A DNA stretch of 61,611 bases from Polyangium aurulentum (lineage in GTDB: Bacteria; Myxococcota_A; Polyangia; Polyangiales; Polyangiaceae). This document shows, piece after piece, positions 51,491 through 60,420 of the stretch. A program made the position numbers and the translations under genes. Numbering within the stretch: the first letter of the stretch is position 1; each line of letters opens with the position of its first letter. The DNA is taken from assembly GCA_945875545.1 (NCBI GenBank), contig CAMCKZ010000006.1, positions 1 to 61,611 of the forward strand, read 5' to 3'. The notes below the pieces were generated by a model, which was given only the letters and a program-made list of their open reading frames with translations, was not told where the DNA came from and did no database searches.

Positions 51491-53443
51491 TCACTTTTTT
51501 TGAATCGGCGGGAGCGTCTCCGGGAGAAGTCGACCCAAAAACGCCTCCAAACTCATAGCCCCGAGCTCCCCCGCGTCGCGCGATCGCACCGAGACTGACC
51601 CAGCCTCCGCGTCTTTCGGACCCACGACGATCAAATAGGGCACGCGCGCCATGCGCCCTTCGCGAACTTTGGCCCCCAATTTTTCTGCACCGAGGTCGGC
51701 CTCGGCACGAACGCCGTGAGCACGAAGCTCCGCGAGAACCTTGCATGCGTACGCATTCGACTTCTCGCTTACCGTGAGAATTCGCACGTGAACGGGGGCT
51801 AGCCAGGCCGGGAAGGCGCCCGCGCAATGTTCGAGGAGCACGCTGAAGAACCGCTCCAGCGACCCAAGAATCGCGCGATGGAGCATCACCGGCCGATGCT
51901 CTTTTCCGTCGTCGCCGATGTACGAAAGGTCGAAGCGCTGCGGCAGGTTTCCGTCGTGTTGAATCGTGCCGAGTTGCCACGAGCGCTTCAGCGCGTCTTT
52001 CACGTGGAACTCGATTTTCGGTCCGTAAAAAGCGCCCTCGCCCGGGGTGATCTCGAAGGGCAACCCCGCCCGCTCAAGGCCTTCTTTTAGCGCATTTTCG
52101 CTGGTATCCCAGTCTTCGTCGGTGCCGAGGCGCTTGTCTGGCCTCGTCGCGAGCTTGATGGCGACCTCGGAAAATTGGAAGGCGTCGTAGACCTCGCGCA
52201 GCATCAAAATAAACTGCTCAATTTCGCCGGCCACTTGCGCCGCCGTGCAGAAAATGTGGGCGTCATCTTGGCAGAAAGTTCGCACGCGCGAGAGGCCGTG
52301 CACGACCCCACCGCGCTCGTAGCGATGCAGGCGCCCGAAGTCCGCCACTCGCCACGGCAGCTCTCGGTAGCTTCGGCGGCGCGAACCAAAAATGATGCAA
52401 TGGCTCGGGCAGTTCATCGGCTTCAAAGCAAAGGAATTTGCCTCAAGTTCCGCGCGCAGGGTCGCGTCGATTTGTGCCTCGCCGGGGGCCGAAGGTGCGA
52501 GATGGTCGGTCGTCCACACGCGGTACAAGTTGTCGCCGTAGTTCGCCAAGTGCCCGCTGGTTTCGAACAGCTTTGGCGAAAAAAGTTGCGGCGTGATGAC
52601 CTCTTCGTAACCGTCGCGGTCGTAGAGTTTGCGCACAAATTCCACGAGGCCGTTGTAGACGCGCGCGCCCTTGGGAAGAAAGAACGGCATCGCTGGAGCG
52701 ACCGCATCGAAGAGAAAAAGATCGAGCTCTTTTCCTAGCTTCCGGTGGTCGCGGGCCTTCGCCTCCTCGATGGCCTTGAGGTGTTCGTCGAGGGCCAATT
52801 GGGTCTGAAACGCCGTGCCGTAAATGCGCTGAAGCATCGGGTTGCGCTCGTCGCCGCGCCAGTAGGCGCCCGCTACGGACGTGAGCTTCACCGCCGCAAG
52901 AAACCTCGTGGAGGGCACGTGCGGCCCCGCGCAAAGGTCGAGCCATTCTTTGCCCGACTCCCCGTGGCGATAGAGGCTGATGCGCTCGCCTGCGGGAATA
53001 CGCTCAAGGATTTCGAGTTTGTAGGTCTCGCCCATGTTCTCGAAGATTTCACGGGCCTCGTCGCGGCTTACTTCGTCGCGGCGAAACACCGAATCTTTCG
53101 CGATGATCGCGCGCATTTCGACTTCGATTTTGGCCAGGTCGTCGTCGGTGAAGGCGCCGTCTCGGCGGTCGAAGTCGTAATAAAAGCCGTCGTCGGTCGA
53201 CGGCCCGATGGTGACTTTTGTGCCCGCAAAAAGACGCTGCACGGCATCGGCCATGATGTGCGCGGTGGAGTGACGAATCATCTCCAGACCATGGCGATCC
53301 GTTGCCAAGACCACTTCAAACGGCGTCGCCTCGTCGAGGTGCGTGTGCAGGTCGACAAGCTTGGTGCCAACTTTGACCCCGATGACATCGGCGTGAAGTT
53401 TTCCTGCTTGCTTGAGGAGCGCGAGGGCGGTCGTGGTCGACAT
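51491..53443 (-). CDS. thrS: Threonyl-tRNA synthetase
   Basis: 650 residues. It charges tRNA-Thr. A TGS-like N-terminus is followed by the editing domain with 'RHSTAHIMADAV' and 'HESGKEW-CAGPHVP' type residues. The class II core has the zinc Cys in 'MNCPSHC', 'RYERGGVVHGLSRVRTFCQDDAH' (motif 2 region, split across residues), and 'HRAILGSLERF' (motif 3). The anticodon domain ends 'EAFLGRLLPE'. The ATG at 53443 is chosen; the frame runs 34 codons upstream into a terminator hairpin. The next gene is infC. Confidence 0.96.
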   Translation of the reverse strand: MSTTTALALLKQAGKLHADVIGVKVGTKLVDLHTHLDEATPFEVVLATDRHGLEMIRHSTAHIMADAVQRLFAGTKVTIGPSTDDGFYYDFDRRDGAFTDDDLAKIEVEMRAIIAKDSVFRRDEVSRDEAREIFENMGETYKLEILERIPAGERISLYRHGESGKEWLDLCAGPHVPSTRFLAAVKLTSVAGAYWRGDERNPMLQRIYGTAFQTQLALDEHLKAIEEAKARDHRKLGKELDLFLFDAVAPAMPFFLPKGARVYNGLVEFVRKLYDRDGYEEVITPQLFSPKLFETSGHLANYGDNLYRVWTTDHLAPSAPGEAQIDATLRAELEANSFALKPMNCPSHCIIFGSRRRSYRELPWRVADFGRLHRYERGGVVHGLSRVRTFCQDDAHIFCTAAQVAGEIEQFILMLREVYDAFQFSEVAIKLATRPDKRLGTDEDWDTSENALKEGLERAGLPFEITPGEGAFYGPKIEFHVKDALKRSWQLGTIQHDGNLPQRFDLSYIGDDGKEHRPVMLHRAILGSLERFFSVLLEHCAGAFPAWLAPVHVRILTVSEKSNAYACKVLAELRAHGVRAEADLGAEKLGAKVREGRMARVPYLIVVGPKDAEAGSVSVRSRDAGELGAMSLEAFLGRLLPETLPPIQKK

Positions 53444-53478
53444 GCCGCAGGCGGTTAGCACGGCGGTTCCTGGCCCGT

Positions 53479-53510
53479 AAAAAAGCCGGCGGGCTTGGGA
53501 CCCACCGGCT
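53479..53510 (-). terminator. Rho-independent terminator of tRNA-Val
   Basis: The minus-strand stem AGCCGGTGGG/CCCGCCGGCT (one T-G pair, loop TCCCAAG; 53510-53484) is followed by TTTTTT (53484-53479). It lies between tRNA-Val and thrS, so thrS probably needs its own promoter or read-through. Confidence 0.85.
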
Positions 53511-53521
53511 GTCTTATTTTG

Positions 53522-53593
<72 letters not shown>

Positions 53594-53618
53594 AATACGC
53601 CTAATGCGAGAGCGCTCC

Positions 53619-53646
53619 CGGCTACTGCAGATGGGGCAGAAGTCAA
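53619..53646 (-). promoter_or_regulatory. Possible tRNA-Val promoter
   Basis: TTGACT (53646-53641), a 16-base spacer and TAGCCG (53624-53619) on the minus strand. The -10 element is poor, so this is tentative. Confidence 0.35.
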
Positions 53647-53682
53647 GGTAAAACGCGCGCGGCAGCGAATTCGCAGGACTTC

Positions 53683-54303
53683 CTACGCGGAGCTCGGGCC
53701 TTTATCTTCCCGTGTCCATCCATGGGCCCGCAGAGTCTCCTCGAGAACAAGCGTGCCGGACTTTTCGGCCTCTTCAAGCTTCGCCATCGCTTCGTCGAAC
53801 CAGCGGTCGATGGCGCTCGGAAACGGCCACATCCACGCGTAGTCGGGACCAACAAATCGCGCGCGCAGCCAGCTTTTTTGCTTACGGGCAGCGTCCAGTC
53901 CGCGAACCTCAACGAGCGCCCGAAGCGTCTCTTCGTAGGCCTCCCACTCGATGCGCGCGCGGCCATAAGCGAGGCCGAAGGGCAGCGGAAAAAACAGGTA
54001 GACGAGGGCCATGGGAAGGACGCCGTAGCGACGCGCCTGCTGCAAATGAACGCGCTCGTGGCGAAGAAGTACGTAGCGATCGCAGTCCGTCATCGACGTC
54101 CAACCTTCCGACACCCATAGGGTTCCAGCCATGACCGTATGATACCCTGACACATACGTTGTCATACCGCCAAATGTGACGATGCGAAGCGCGGTTCCGA
54201 TGGCGCGCTGCACCAGCGAATCCCGCTTGTAACGCAGGCGAAATGCTGGAAATTCGCCGCGGATCTTCCGCAGGAAATCGTCCGAGATTCCCGCGCCCGT
54301 CAT
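53683..54303 (-). CDS. Putative HExxH metalloprotein, unknown function
   Basis: 206 residues. It contains 'LLRHERVHLQQARRYG' (H-E-x-x-H, about residues 82-86) and, 36 residues on, 'RIEWEAYEETLR', which could supply a third zinc-ligand Glu as in gluzincin peptidases. Hydrophobic segments at 'VLPMALVYLFFPLPFGLA' and near 'RIVTFGGMTTYVSG' suggest membrane association. The ATG overlaps the stop of the preceding SDR gene (TGATG), so the two are probably co-translated; a GTG one codon earlier is also possible. No substrate can be named. Confidence 0.68.
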   Translation of the reverse strand: MTGAGISDDFLRKIRGEFPAFRLRYKRDSLVQRAIGTALRIVTFGGMTTYVSGYHTVMAGTLWVSEGWTSMTDCDRYVLLRHERVHLQQARRYGVLPMALVYLFFPLPFGLAYGRARIEWEAYEETLRALVEVRGLDAARKQKSWLRARFVGPDYAWMWPFPSAIDRWFDEAMAKLEEAEKSGTLVLEETLRAHGWTREDKGPSSA

Positions 54304-55133
54304 CACGGCCTGGACCCTCCGGTGCGGTCAATGGCGAAGGGTGAAAACGCCTGGCCCGTGGGCATCAATTCGAGCGTGTTCACGTTCACGTGCTGGGGCA
54401 GCGATGCGCACCACAGAACGGCATTGGCGATATCGGCCGCACTCAAAGGCTCGAGCCCTTCGTAGACAGTCTTCGCCCGTTCCGCATCGCCACCAAAGCG
54501 CACCGCCGAGAACTCCGTGTGCACCATTCCGGGCTCGATGTTCGTTGAACGCACGGGCGTACCGAGGAGATCGGCTCTCAAATTAAGAGCGAATTGCCTG
54601 ACAAAAGCCTTTGTTGCACCGTACACGTTTCCGCCCGGATACGGATAACTTCCGGCCACGGAACCAATGCTGATCACGTGTCCGCGCCTTCTTTGGATCA
54701 TGCCCGGGAGAACGGCCCGCGTCAGCGAAACCATGGCCCGGCAATTCGTATCGATCATCGTTTCCCAGTCGTCGAGATTAGCCTCGGGGGCCTTATCGAC
54801 GCCCAAGGCGAGCCCCGCGTTGCTCACGAGCACCGCAATCGGAGCGAACTCTTCTGGCAGCATTTGCAGGGAATTATTGACGCACGCACGGTCACGCACA
54901 TCGACGGATTGCGCAAAAAAAAGATCGCCCAATGATGCACCAAGAGCCTCGAGGCGATCACGGCGCCTGCCCCAACCCACCACGCGCCAACCTTCCGCGC
55001 AGAAGAGACGCGCGCACGCCTCACCAATTCCAGAGGTCACGCCGGTGACCAGGGCCACACCAGCAGGAGGCGGGGCGACTGACGAGTAGGGTGCAGAGTG
55101 CATGGACATTTTGTTCGTCGCCGGAGCAAGCAT
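54303..55133 (-). CDS. Short-chain dehydrogenase/reductase, YdfG-like
   Basis: 276 residues. Rossmann motif 'VTGVTSGIGEACA', 'VSNAGLALG' (N-A-G), catalytic Ser in 'ISIGSVAGSYPYPG', and Y-x-x-x-K in 'GNVYGATKAFV'. 'NIEPGMVHTEFSAVRFGGD' and 'PQHVNVNTLELMPTGQ' match the YdfG group, which reduces 3-hydroxy/3-oxo acids such as L-allo-threonine with NADP. The basic residues in 'GWGRRRDRLEAL' after strand 2 support NADP(H). The true start may be a later ATG (55109 or 55103), because no ribosome site precedes 55133. Confidence 0.87.
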   Translation of the reverse strand: MLAPATNKMSMHSAPYSSVAPPPAGVALVTGVTSGIGEACARLFCAEGWRVVGWGRRRDRLEALGASLGDLFFAQSVDVRDRACVNNSLQMLPEEFAPIAVLVSNAGLALGVDKAPEANLDDWETMIDTNCRAMVSLTRAVLPGMIQRRRGHVISIGSVAGSYPYPGGNVYGATKAFVRQFALNLRADLLGTPVRSTNIEPGMVHTEFSAVRFGGDAERAKTVYEGLEPLSAADIANAVLWCASLPQHVNVNTLELMPTGQAFSPFAIDRTGGSRP

Positions 55134-55254
55134 GGAGCATCGCGCAAGGCAACATCCGGCATTATCGGCTAGTCGCGCGCCAAATTGGCGGCCTGCCTCG
55201 TGAGCCGATCGATGGGCCCTTGCGGCCCTCCGCTTACTCTCCTACCTGGAGACT

Positions 55255-55899
55255 GTGGCACCCCCGCGTCGTATTCGTCCCGCATTCTTCCTCGTGGCGG
55301 TCCTTTCCGCTGGCACGTTTGGAGGCTGTGGCGCCTCCGGTGCGTTGTCGACCATGGAGAGTTTTCGCCGTGTGTCGGACGACGCCTCGGGTTTCCTGGC
55401 GTCCATTCCCTACGCCGCGGATCGCAGCCTCGTGGCCGAGCGCTTGGCCGAAGTTGAGAGCACGCGTCGCGCGCATAAACAGTCGATTTTTCCTATCGCC
55501 GCCGCCAATCTTGTCGTCGGGTGCGCCATCCTGATTTTTTCTTGGGGCCTGCTTTCGCGGCGTGAACGCGCCCGCGTAATGACCGTGCAGCTCCTCGGTC
55601 TGCAAGTCGTCCTCGACGTCATCGAGTACGCGCTCACCCCCGAACTTCGAGGGCGCGTTTTGGCTCTCGCGTCGTCGTACCTCGATGCGCAGGCCCACGC
55701 GGCGAGCGACGCCCTGAGCCCCGAAGTCCTGGAGGTATTGCGGCAAATCGTGTTGCGCGCCCCGGCGGTGGGCCTCGGTGTGGGCCTCGTGAGTCACCTG
55801 CTCACGGCGGTGCCGCTCCTTCGCCAAGACGTGAAAGAATTCTGCCTCGCGTCCGCCGCGGACGAAGCCGACGGCAGCGGCAGCGGAGACGACGAATAG
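55255..55899 (+). CDS. Membrane-associated lipoprotein of unknown function
   Basis: 214 residues from a GTG with GGAG six bases upstream. The signal peptide ends in a lipobox-like F-G-G-C (Cys ~25). Two or three hydrophobic segments follow ('IAAANLVVGCAILIFSWGLL', 'VQLLGLQVVLDVIEYAL' and a third at ~178-192), with charged helices and an acidic tail (DEADGSGSGDDE). I recognise no domain. Its stop overlaps the GTG start of mutL, which points to co-translation, although the functional link is not obvious. Confidence 0.68.
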   Translation: MAPPRRIRPAFFLVAVLSAGTFGGCGASGALSTMESFRRVSDDASGFLASIPYAADRSLVAERLAEVESTRRAHKQSIFPIAAANLVVGCAILIFSWGLLSRRERARVMTVQLLGLQVVLDVIEYALTPELRGRVLALASSYLDAQAHAASDALSPEVLEVLRQIVLRAPAVGLGVGLVSHLLTAVPLLRQDVKEFCLASAADEADGSGSGDDE

Positions 55900-57872
55900 T
55901 GGGCATCATTGCTCTGCTCGACGCCAACCTGGCCAATCAGATTGCGGCTGGCGAGGTGGTGGAACGGCCCGCAAGCATTGCAAAAGAGCTCATCGAAAAC
56001 GCCGTCGACGCCGGTGCCAAGCGCATTGATATCGCGATAGAACTCGGCGGATTGGCGCTCGTCGAAGTGTCTGACGACGGCTGCGGCATGGAACCCGACG
56101 ACGCCGTCCTCGCGACCCAGCGTCACGCAACAAGCAAGATTCGCCACGTCGACGACCTCTCGCGGATTGAAACTTTTGGATTCCGCGGCGAGGCCCTTCC
56201 GTCGATCGCGTCGGTGTCAAAACTCACACTCATCACGCGGTCCGCCGCCCTCGATGCGGCGACGTCGGTCACCCTCGACGGCGGAGAAGCGCCTCTCGTG
56301 GAGGCTTCGTCGCGGGCTGTGGGAACAACCGTTTCGGTGCATGCTCTGTTCTGGAATGTGCCCGCGCGCCGCAAGTTTCTTAAGAGTATTTCCGCGGAAT
56401 CCGCCGCCGTCGGCGAGGTTGTGTTGATCGCCGCCATGTCCCGGCCCGAAGTGGCTTTCCATTTTTTGCGCGACGGAAAGACCGTCCGAAAACACGTGCC
56501 CGTGAACACACTTGAGGAGCGCGTGCGCGATGTCCTCGCCGACGATACGCTGGCACCCGTTCGCGGTTCGAGCGGCTCGATGCGATTTCAAGGGTGGCTC
56601 AGCGTGCCTGAACGCGCTCGCTCGGGTGCCACGGGTCTCTTCTGTTTTGTCAATGGGAGACCCGTGCGAGACCGGCATCTCACCCGCGCGATTCAGCAAG
56701 CGTACGGGTCTGTGCTGGAACCCGGGCGCTACCCCACCGGCGCTTTTTTCCTGGAAATCCCCAGGGATCACGTAGACGTCAACGTGCACCCACAGAAGGC
56801 CGAAGTGCGCTTCGCCGATGGGCGCGCGGTCTACGAAGCGGTCACGCGCGCACTTCACTTGCCACTTGCCGGCGCGTTCAATCTGCCCGTGGGCGGGCCG
56901 CTGTTTCGGCGGCCAATGCACGGCCAAGCATCGACGGACGCCTCTCCGCCAACGTTGCCTGCGCCCGATGGTCGCTGGAGTTTCGAGCCCTCGCGGGCAA
57001 CGAAATTGGCCGAGTCCGACGACGGTCCGTGGGGCCTTTCGGGCACGCCGCAGCCGCCGCACGCACTGACGCTCAATGCCTCTCACCTGGCTGATTTTGC
57101 AGGACTTCCAACGATTTTGATGGGCACGCACGTCGCTCCGTTGGCCGATGAACCTGGTGGACGAGCGGCCCCGTTCGGCCCTCCAATGCTGGCCCTTCGC
57201 GCCACCGACGACTTGCCCTACGCCGAGAACGCCGTCGATACGCCGCGGGTCCTCCCGGCCACGCACGGCGACCTCTTCGCCGAATCAAAAGGGTTCTACG
57301 CGTCGCTTCGGTACGTGGGTCAAGTGCGCCGCATGTTCCTTTTATGTGAAGGTGCCGACGGCCTTTACATTCTTGATCAGCACGCGGCAGCCGAACGCGT
57401 GACGTTTGATCGCCTGCGAAAATCCTATGGATCAGGAAGTGTCGCGATGCAGCCACTCTTGATTCCCGTCGTCCTGTCTGCAACCCCCGGCGAGGTGAGC
57501 GCGGCCGAGGTTCTCGAGAGTGAAGGCACCCGGATCGGGCTTGAGCTTGGTCCGCACGGCCCGAGCGCCATTGTGGTGCGAGCGGTGCCAGCAATGCTTC
57601 GCCGCGTAAACCCCGAGGTGCTCGCGCGCGATCTCATGGCCGAATGGATGCTCGAAGCGCAGCGCCCCTTCGCCGACCGCATCGATATGGTTTTCGCTAC
57701 GATGGCCTGCCACGGGTCTCTTCGTGGCGGCGATGCGGTGAGCGAAAATGAGGCCCGCGCCCTGCTCGAATCCCTCGATGGCGTCGATTTCGGAGGCCAC
57801 TGCCCCCACGGCCGCCCTGTCGTTTCGCGCTTGTCGTTCTCCGAGCTGGAGCGCCGTGTCGGGCGCCCCTGA
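55899..57872 (+). CDS. mutL: DNA mismatch repair protein MutL
   Basis: 657 residues. GHKL ATPase N-domain: 'GEVVERPASIAKELIENAVDAGA', 'VSDDGCGM', 'TFGFRGEALPSIAS' and 'NVPARRKFL'. After a Pro-rich linker the C-domain carries 'LDQHAAAERVTFDRL', close to the endonuclease metal motif D-Q-H-A-x2-E-x4-E but with Asp at the last position, and 'CPHGRP' near the end. It is therefore probably a nicking MutL, as in bacteria without MutH. A GTG start is used. It overlaps miaA by 17 bases. Confidence 0.95.
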   Translation: MGIIALLDANLANQIAAGEVVERPASIAKELIENAVDAGAKRIDIAIELGGLALVEVSDDGCGMEPDDAVLATQRHATSKIRHVDDLSRIETFGFRGEALPSIASVSKLTLITRSAALDAATSVTLDGGEAPLVEASSRAVGTTVSVHALFWNVPARRKFLKSISAESAAVGEVVLIAAMSRPEVAFHFLRDGKTVRKHVPVNTLEERVRDVLADDTLAPVRGSSGSMRFQGWLSVPERARSGATGLFCFVNGRPVRDRHLTRAIQQAYGSVLEPGRYPTGAFFLEIPRDHVDVNVHPQKAEVRFADGRAVYEAVTRALHLPLAGAFNLPVGGPLFRRPMHGQASTDASPPTLPAPDGRWSFEPSRATKLAESDDGPWGLSGTPQPPHALTLNASHLADFAGLPTILMGTHVAPLADEPGGRAAPFGPPMLALRATDDLPYAENAVDTPRVLPATHGDLFAESKGFYASLRYVGQVRRMFLLCEGADGLYILDQHAAAERVTFDRLRKSYGSGSVAMQPLLIPVVLSATPGEVSAAEVLESEGTRIGLELGPHGPSAIVVRAVPAMLRRVNPEVLARDLMAEWMLEAQRPFADRIDMVFATMACHGSLRGGDAVSENEARALLESLDGVDFGGHCPHGRPVVSRLSFSELERRVGRP

Positions 57873-58809
57873 TCTCAGCGCCATCGCCGATGAACTCGTT
57901 GCATCTTACACAGACCGCAGCGACTTGCTCGCCATCGTCGGCCCCACAGGAACAGGCAAAACGGCCCTCGCCTGCGCCGTCGCCGAACGAGTTCACGGCG
58001 AGATTGTCTCCGTCGATAGCGTGCAAATCTACCGGGGCGTCCAGCTAGGTTCGGGCAAGCCGAGCCCCGATGAGGAGCGGCGGGCACCGCACCACATGGT
58101 GTCCTCCGTTGACCTGCTGGAGCCGATGGATGCCGGGCGTTTTGCTGGGCTTGCGGACTTGGCCATCGCCTCGATTCAGAGTCGCGGACTCACGCCGATT
58201 CTTTGCGGCGGAACCTTTCTTTGGATGAAAGCGCTCGTCGATGGCCTTGCGGTCATGCCCCTCGCAAACCGTGAATTGCGCGCAGAATACACGCTGATCG
58301 CCGAGCGCGATGGGCGCCAAGCTCTGCACGACAGCCTCGCTGCCATCGATGCCGTGTCCGCCGCAAAGCTCGCGCCCAACGACTTTATTCGGGTGAGCCG
58401 CGCCCTCGAGGTTCACGCGCTCACCGGCATGACGCTGAGCGCGTACCACGCACAACATGGGTTTCGCGAGAAGCGCTATTCCGTGCATTATGCAGGTATT
58501 GAGATCCCGGAACCCGAGTACACCGGGTTGCTGTTGGCGCGCATTGAAAACTGGCTCGAAGGGGGCTGGGTTCACGAGGTTCAATGCCTCCGCGCTGCCG
58601 GTTTTGGGGCCTCCCGAGCCCTGCAATCCGTCGGGTTCGCGGAGATCGGGGCTCACATCGACGGAGCCCTCCCGGAGGCGCACTTGGCGGAAATGATTTT
58701 GCGGGCGACGCGGGTGTTTGCTCGGCGTCAGCGCACTTGGCTGAAGAAGGCCAACGTGCGCTGGTTTCCGTCGCCCAGCATGCCAAAGCGCTCACCTCCC
58801 GGCGCGTAG
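57856..58809 (+). CDS. miaA: tRNA dimethylallyltransferase MiaA
   Basis: 317 residues. It isopentenylates A37 of tRNAs that read codons starting with U. P-loop 'IVGPTGTGKTALA', 'VSVDSVQIYRG', 'PHHMVSSVDL', 'PILCGGTFLWMKAL' (usual 'GGTGLY') and 'RVFARRQRTWLKK' near the C-terminus match the family. The GTG at 57856 overlaps the mutL end; the open frame extends upstream without similarity. The last 82 bases overlap the converging TonB-like gene. The mutL-miaA pairing also occurs in other bacteria. Confidence 0.92.
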   Translation: MSGAPDLSAIADELVASYTDRSDLLAIVGPTGTGKTALACAVAERVHGEIVSVDSVQIYRGVQLGSGKPSPDEERRAPHHMVSSVDLLEPMDAGRFAGLADLAIASIQSRGLTPILCGGTFLWMKALVDGLAVMPLANRELRAEYTLIAERDGRQALHDSLAAIDAVSAAKLAPNDFIRVSRALEVHALTGMTLSAYHAQHGFREKRYSVHYAGIEIPEPEYTGLLLARIENWLEGGWVHEVQCLRAAGFGASRALQSVGFAEIGAHIDGALPEAHLAEMILRATRVFARRQRTWLKKANVRWFPSPSMPKRSPPGA

Positions 58810-60401
58810 GGCGGCACCGGGTCCGGATCACCGCGCTCCTGCGTCGGCAACGGTTTCGCGGGAGCGATGGGCGGCGGGTTGGCCAAGATGAACGGCTGCG
58901 CATTCATCGTCGAGCAGGCAAAAACCTCGTCGCGATGAAATTCCCAATGAAGGTAAACGTTCCCGTCGCCGGAAAAAATGGCGGGTGGTGCGGGGCCAAA
59001 GGGCTGTGCGCGCTGCACGGAATCAAGGGCCGCGATATCGAATGCGGTAACGCCGCTCGTCTTGACGATGCCCATTTTGATGATCTCGCCGCGCGCGGAA
59101 AGAATGATTTCAAGATGGGTCGCCATGCGCAGATCGTTGAGGGCGTGCGTGCGCGGAAGGCCCGAAAGGGAGCCCAAAAAAGACTCTGCGAATATCGGAT
59201 GAATGCGGTTGTGAATCGCGTGGAGGTAGCTCGCGAAGGGGACGCGCGCCGCATTGAGCGCGGTCTGATTTCCCACCTTGACGCTCGATGCGTAATTCTC
59301 CGTCGCGCTCCGCCAACGTTCGAGCGTGGAGGGCTGCCACGTGCCGCGGTGTTCGCTGCGCCGCCTTTCGCCGTCGTTCATGCGATCGCGGCGTAGGGCC
59401 TCTTCGCCGATGGTCGCCATGACCCCCGCGTGGGTGAGATTGAGATTGGGACGCCCGTCGCCCGGGTCCGCACCGAGGCCAAGCCAGTGAGCTTGGGGCT
59501 TGCCTGCGTCGCCCACTTTGCCATCGCGGACTGCGCCCACGCCGCGCGAAGCCTGCGAGCCTTTTGCCATCGGATCAAAGTGCCAGCCATCGCCGTCGGA
59601 CCGGCTTCGCTCCGCCACCGCGGCCTGCGGCGGGACCTTCGACAGGTCGCCGCGCGCCTCGTCCACGGTGCCGGATTTGCCTCGCGCATCATCGGCACCC
59701 TTGCCCGCGAGAGGCGCCATGGGCGGGGCTTGCACGCTCGGCGAAGCGCCGCGCTCGCCGGACGAACGGTCTTTCGCACCGGACACATTTTCATCTTGCG
59801 CCACGAGCTCGCGAGCTGCATTTCCTGGGCTCGCACTCGGATCCACGTGCATTCCGCCCGGCGTCGGATTGGGCTCGTCTTCACCTTGATGCGTGAGCTT
59901 TGCAACCGTTTCTTCATCGACCTTCGCCGCCTCGTCCGCGATGAATTTGGCGTCCGGGTTGTCCTCCGCGGAGGGCTTGACATGCTGGTCGACGGCGATG
60001 CGTTTGTCTCGTTTGCGCGGATCGATCGGCACCGGAATGACCGGCACCGGCGTGGCCAATTTCGCCTCCGCGATGGCTTTCTTTTTCTCTTCTTCTCGCT
60101 TGCGTTCCTCGGCTGTCTTCTCGGGCACCTTGGGCTCTTCGGCCTTTTTCTTCGCGAGCTCTTTCGCCTCTTCGACCTTGGCTTTTTCCTCGTCAGGCTT
60201 TGCCTCTAGAAGATCTTGAAGGTCGAGCGTTTGTTCCCGATCCCGCACCTCACGCCGAACCCGCCGGGCCATGTCGCGAATCGACGTAGCCCCATCGTGG
60301 ACGTCGGCGATCTCGTCGCCGCCACGCCCCGCCAAGACGTGAAGCCAAAGGGCAGCTCCAAGCCAAAGAACGATGGGTGTGGTTTGGTCGCGGCGGCGCA
60401 T
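58728..60401 (-). CDS. TonB-C-like energy transducer protein
   Basis: 557 residues from the ATG at 60401. One N-terminal membrane span ('IVLWLGAALWLHVL', ~9-24) is followed by a highly charged Lys/Glu/Ala-rich coiled region (~55-125) and a long Gly/Asp/Pro-rich stretch. The C-terminal domain (~415-520) has 'YASYLHAIHNRIHPIFAES'-like and 'VTAFDIAALDSVQRAQPFGP' segments that match TonB C-terminal domains. Such proteins span the periplasm and energise outer-membrane receptors. It is unusually long for TonB (~240). It follows the ZnuA-like gene by 19 bases and ends inside miaA. Confidence 0.78.
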   Translation of the reverse strand: MRRRDQTTPIVLWLGAALWLHVLAGRGGDEIADVHDGATSIRDMARRVRREVRDREQTLDLQDLLEAKPDEEKAKVEEAKELAKKKAEEPKVPEKTAEERKREEEKKKAIAEAKLATPVPVIPVPIDPRKRDKRIAVDQHVKPSAEDNPDAKFIADEAAKVDEETVAKLTHQGEDEPNPTPGGMHVDPSASPGNAARELVAQDENVSGAKDRSSGERGASPSVQAPPMAPLAGKGADDARGKSGTVDEARGDLSKVPPQAAVAERSRSDGDGWHFDPMAKGSQASRGVGAVRDGKVGDAGKPQAHWLGLGADPGDGRPNLNLTHAGVMATIGEEALRRDRMNDGERRRSEHRGTWQPSTLERWRSATENYASSVKVGNQTALNAARVPFASYLHAIHNRIHPIFAESFLGSLSGLPRTHALNDLRMATHLEIILSARGEIIKMGIVKTSGVTAFDIAALDSVQRAQPFGPAPPAIFSGDGNVYLHWEFHRDEVFACSTMNAQPFILANPPPIAPAKPLPTQERGDPDPVPPYAPGGERFGMLGDGNQRTLAFFSQVR

Positions 60402-60420
60402 GCGGGTCGTTCGAGGTGCC

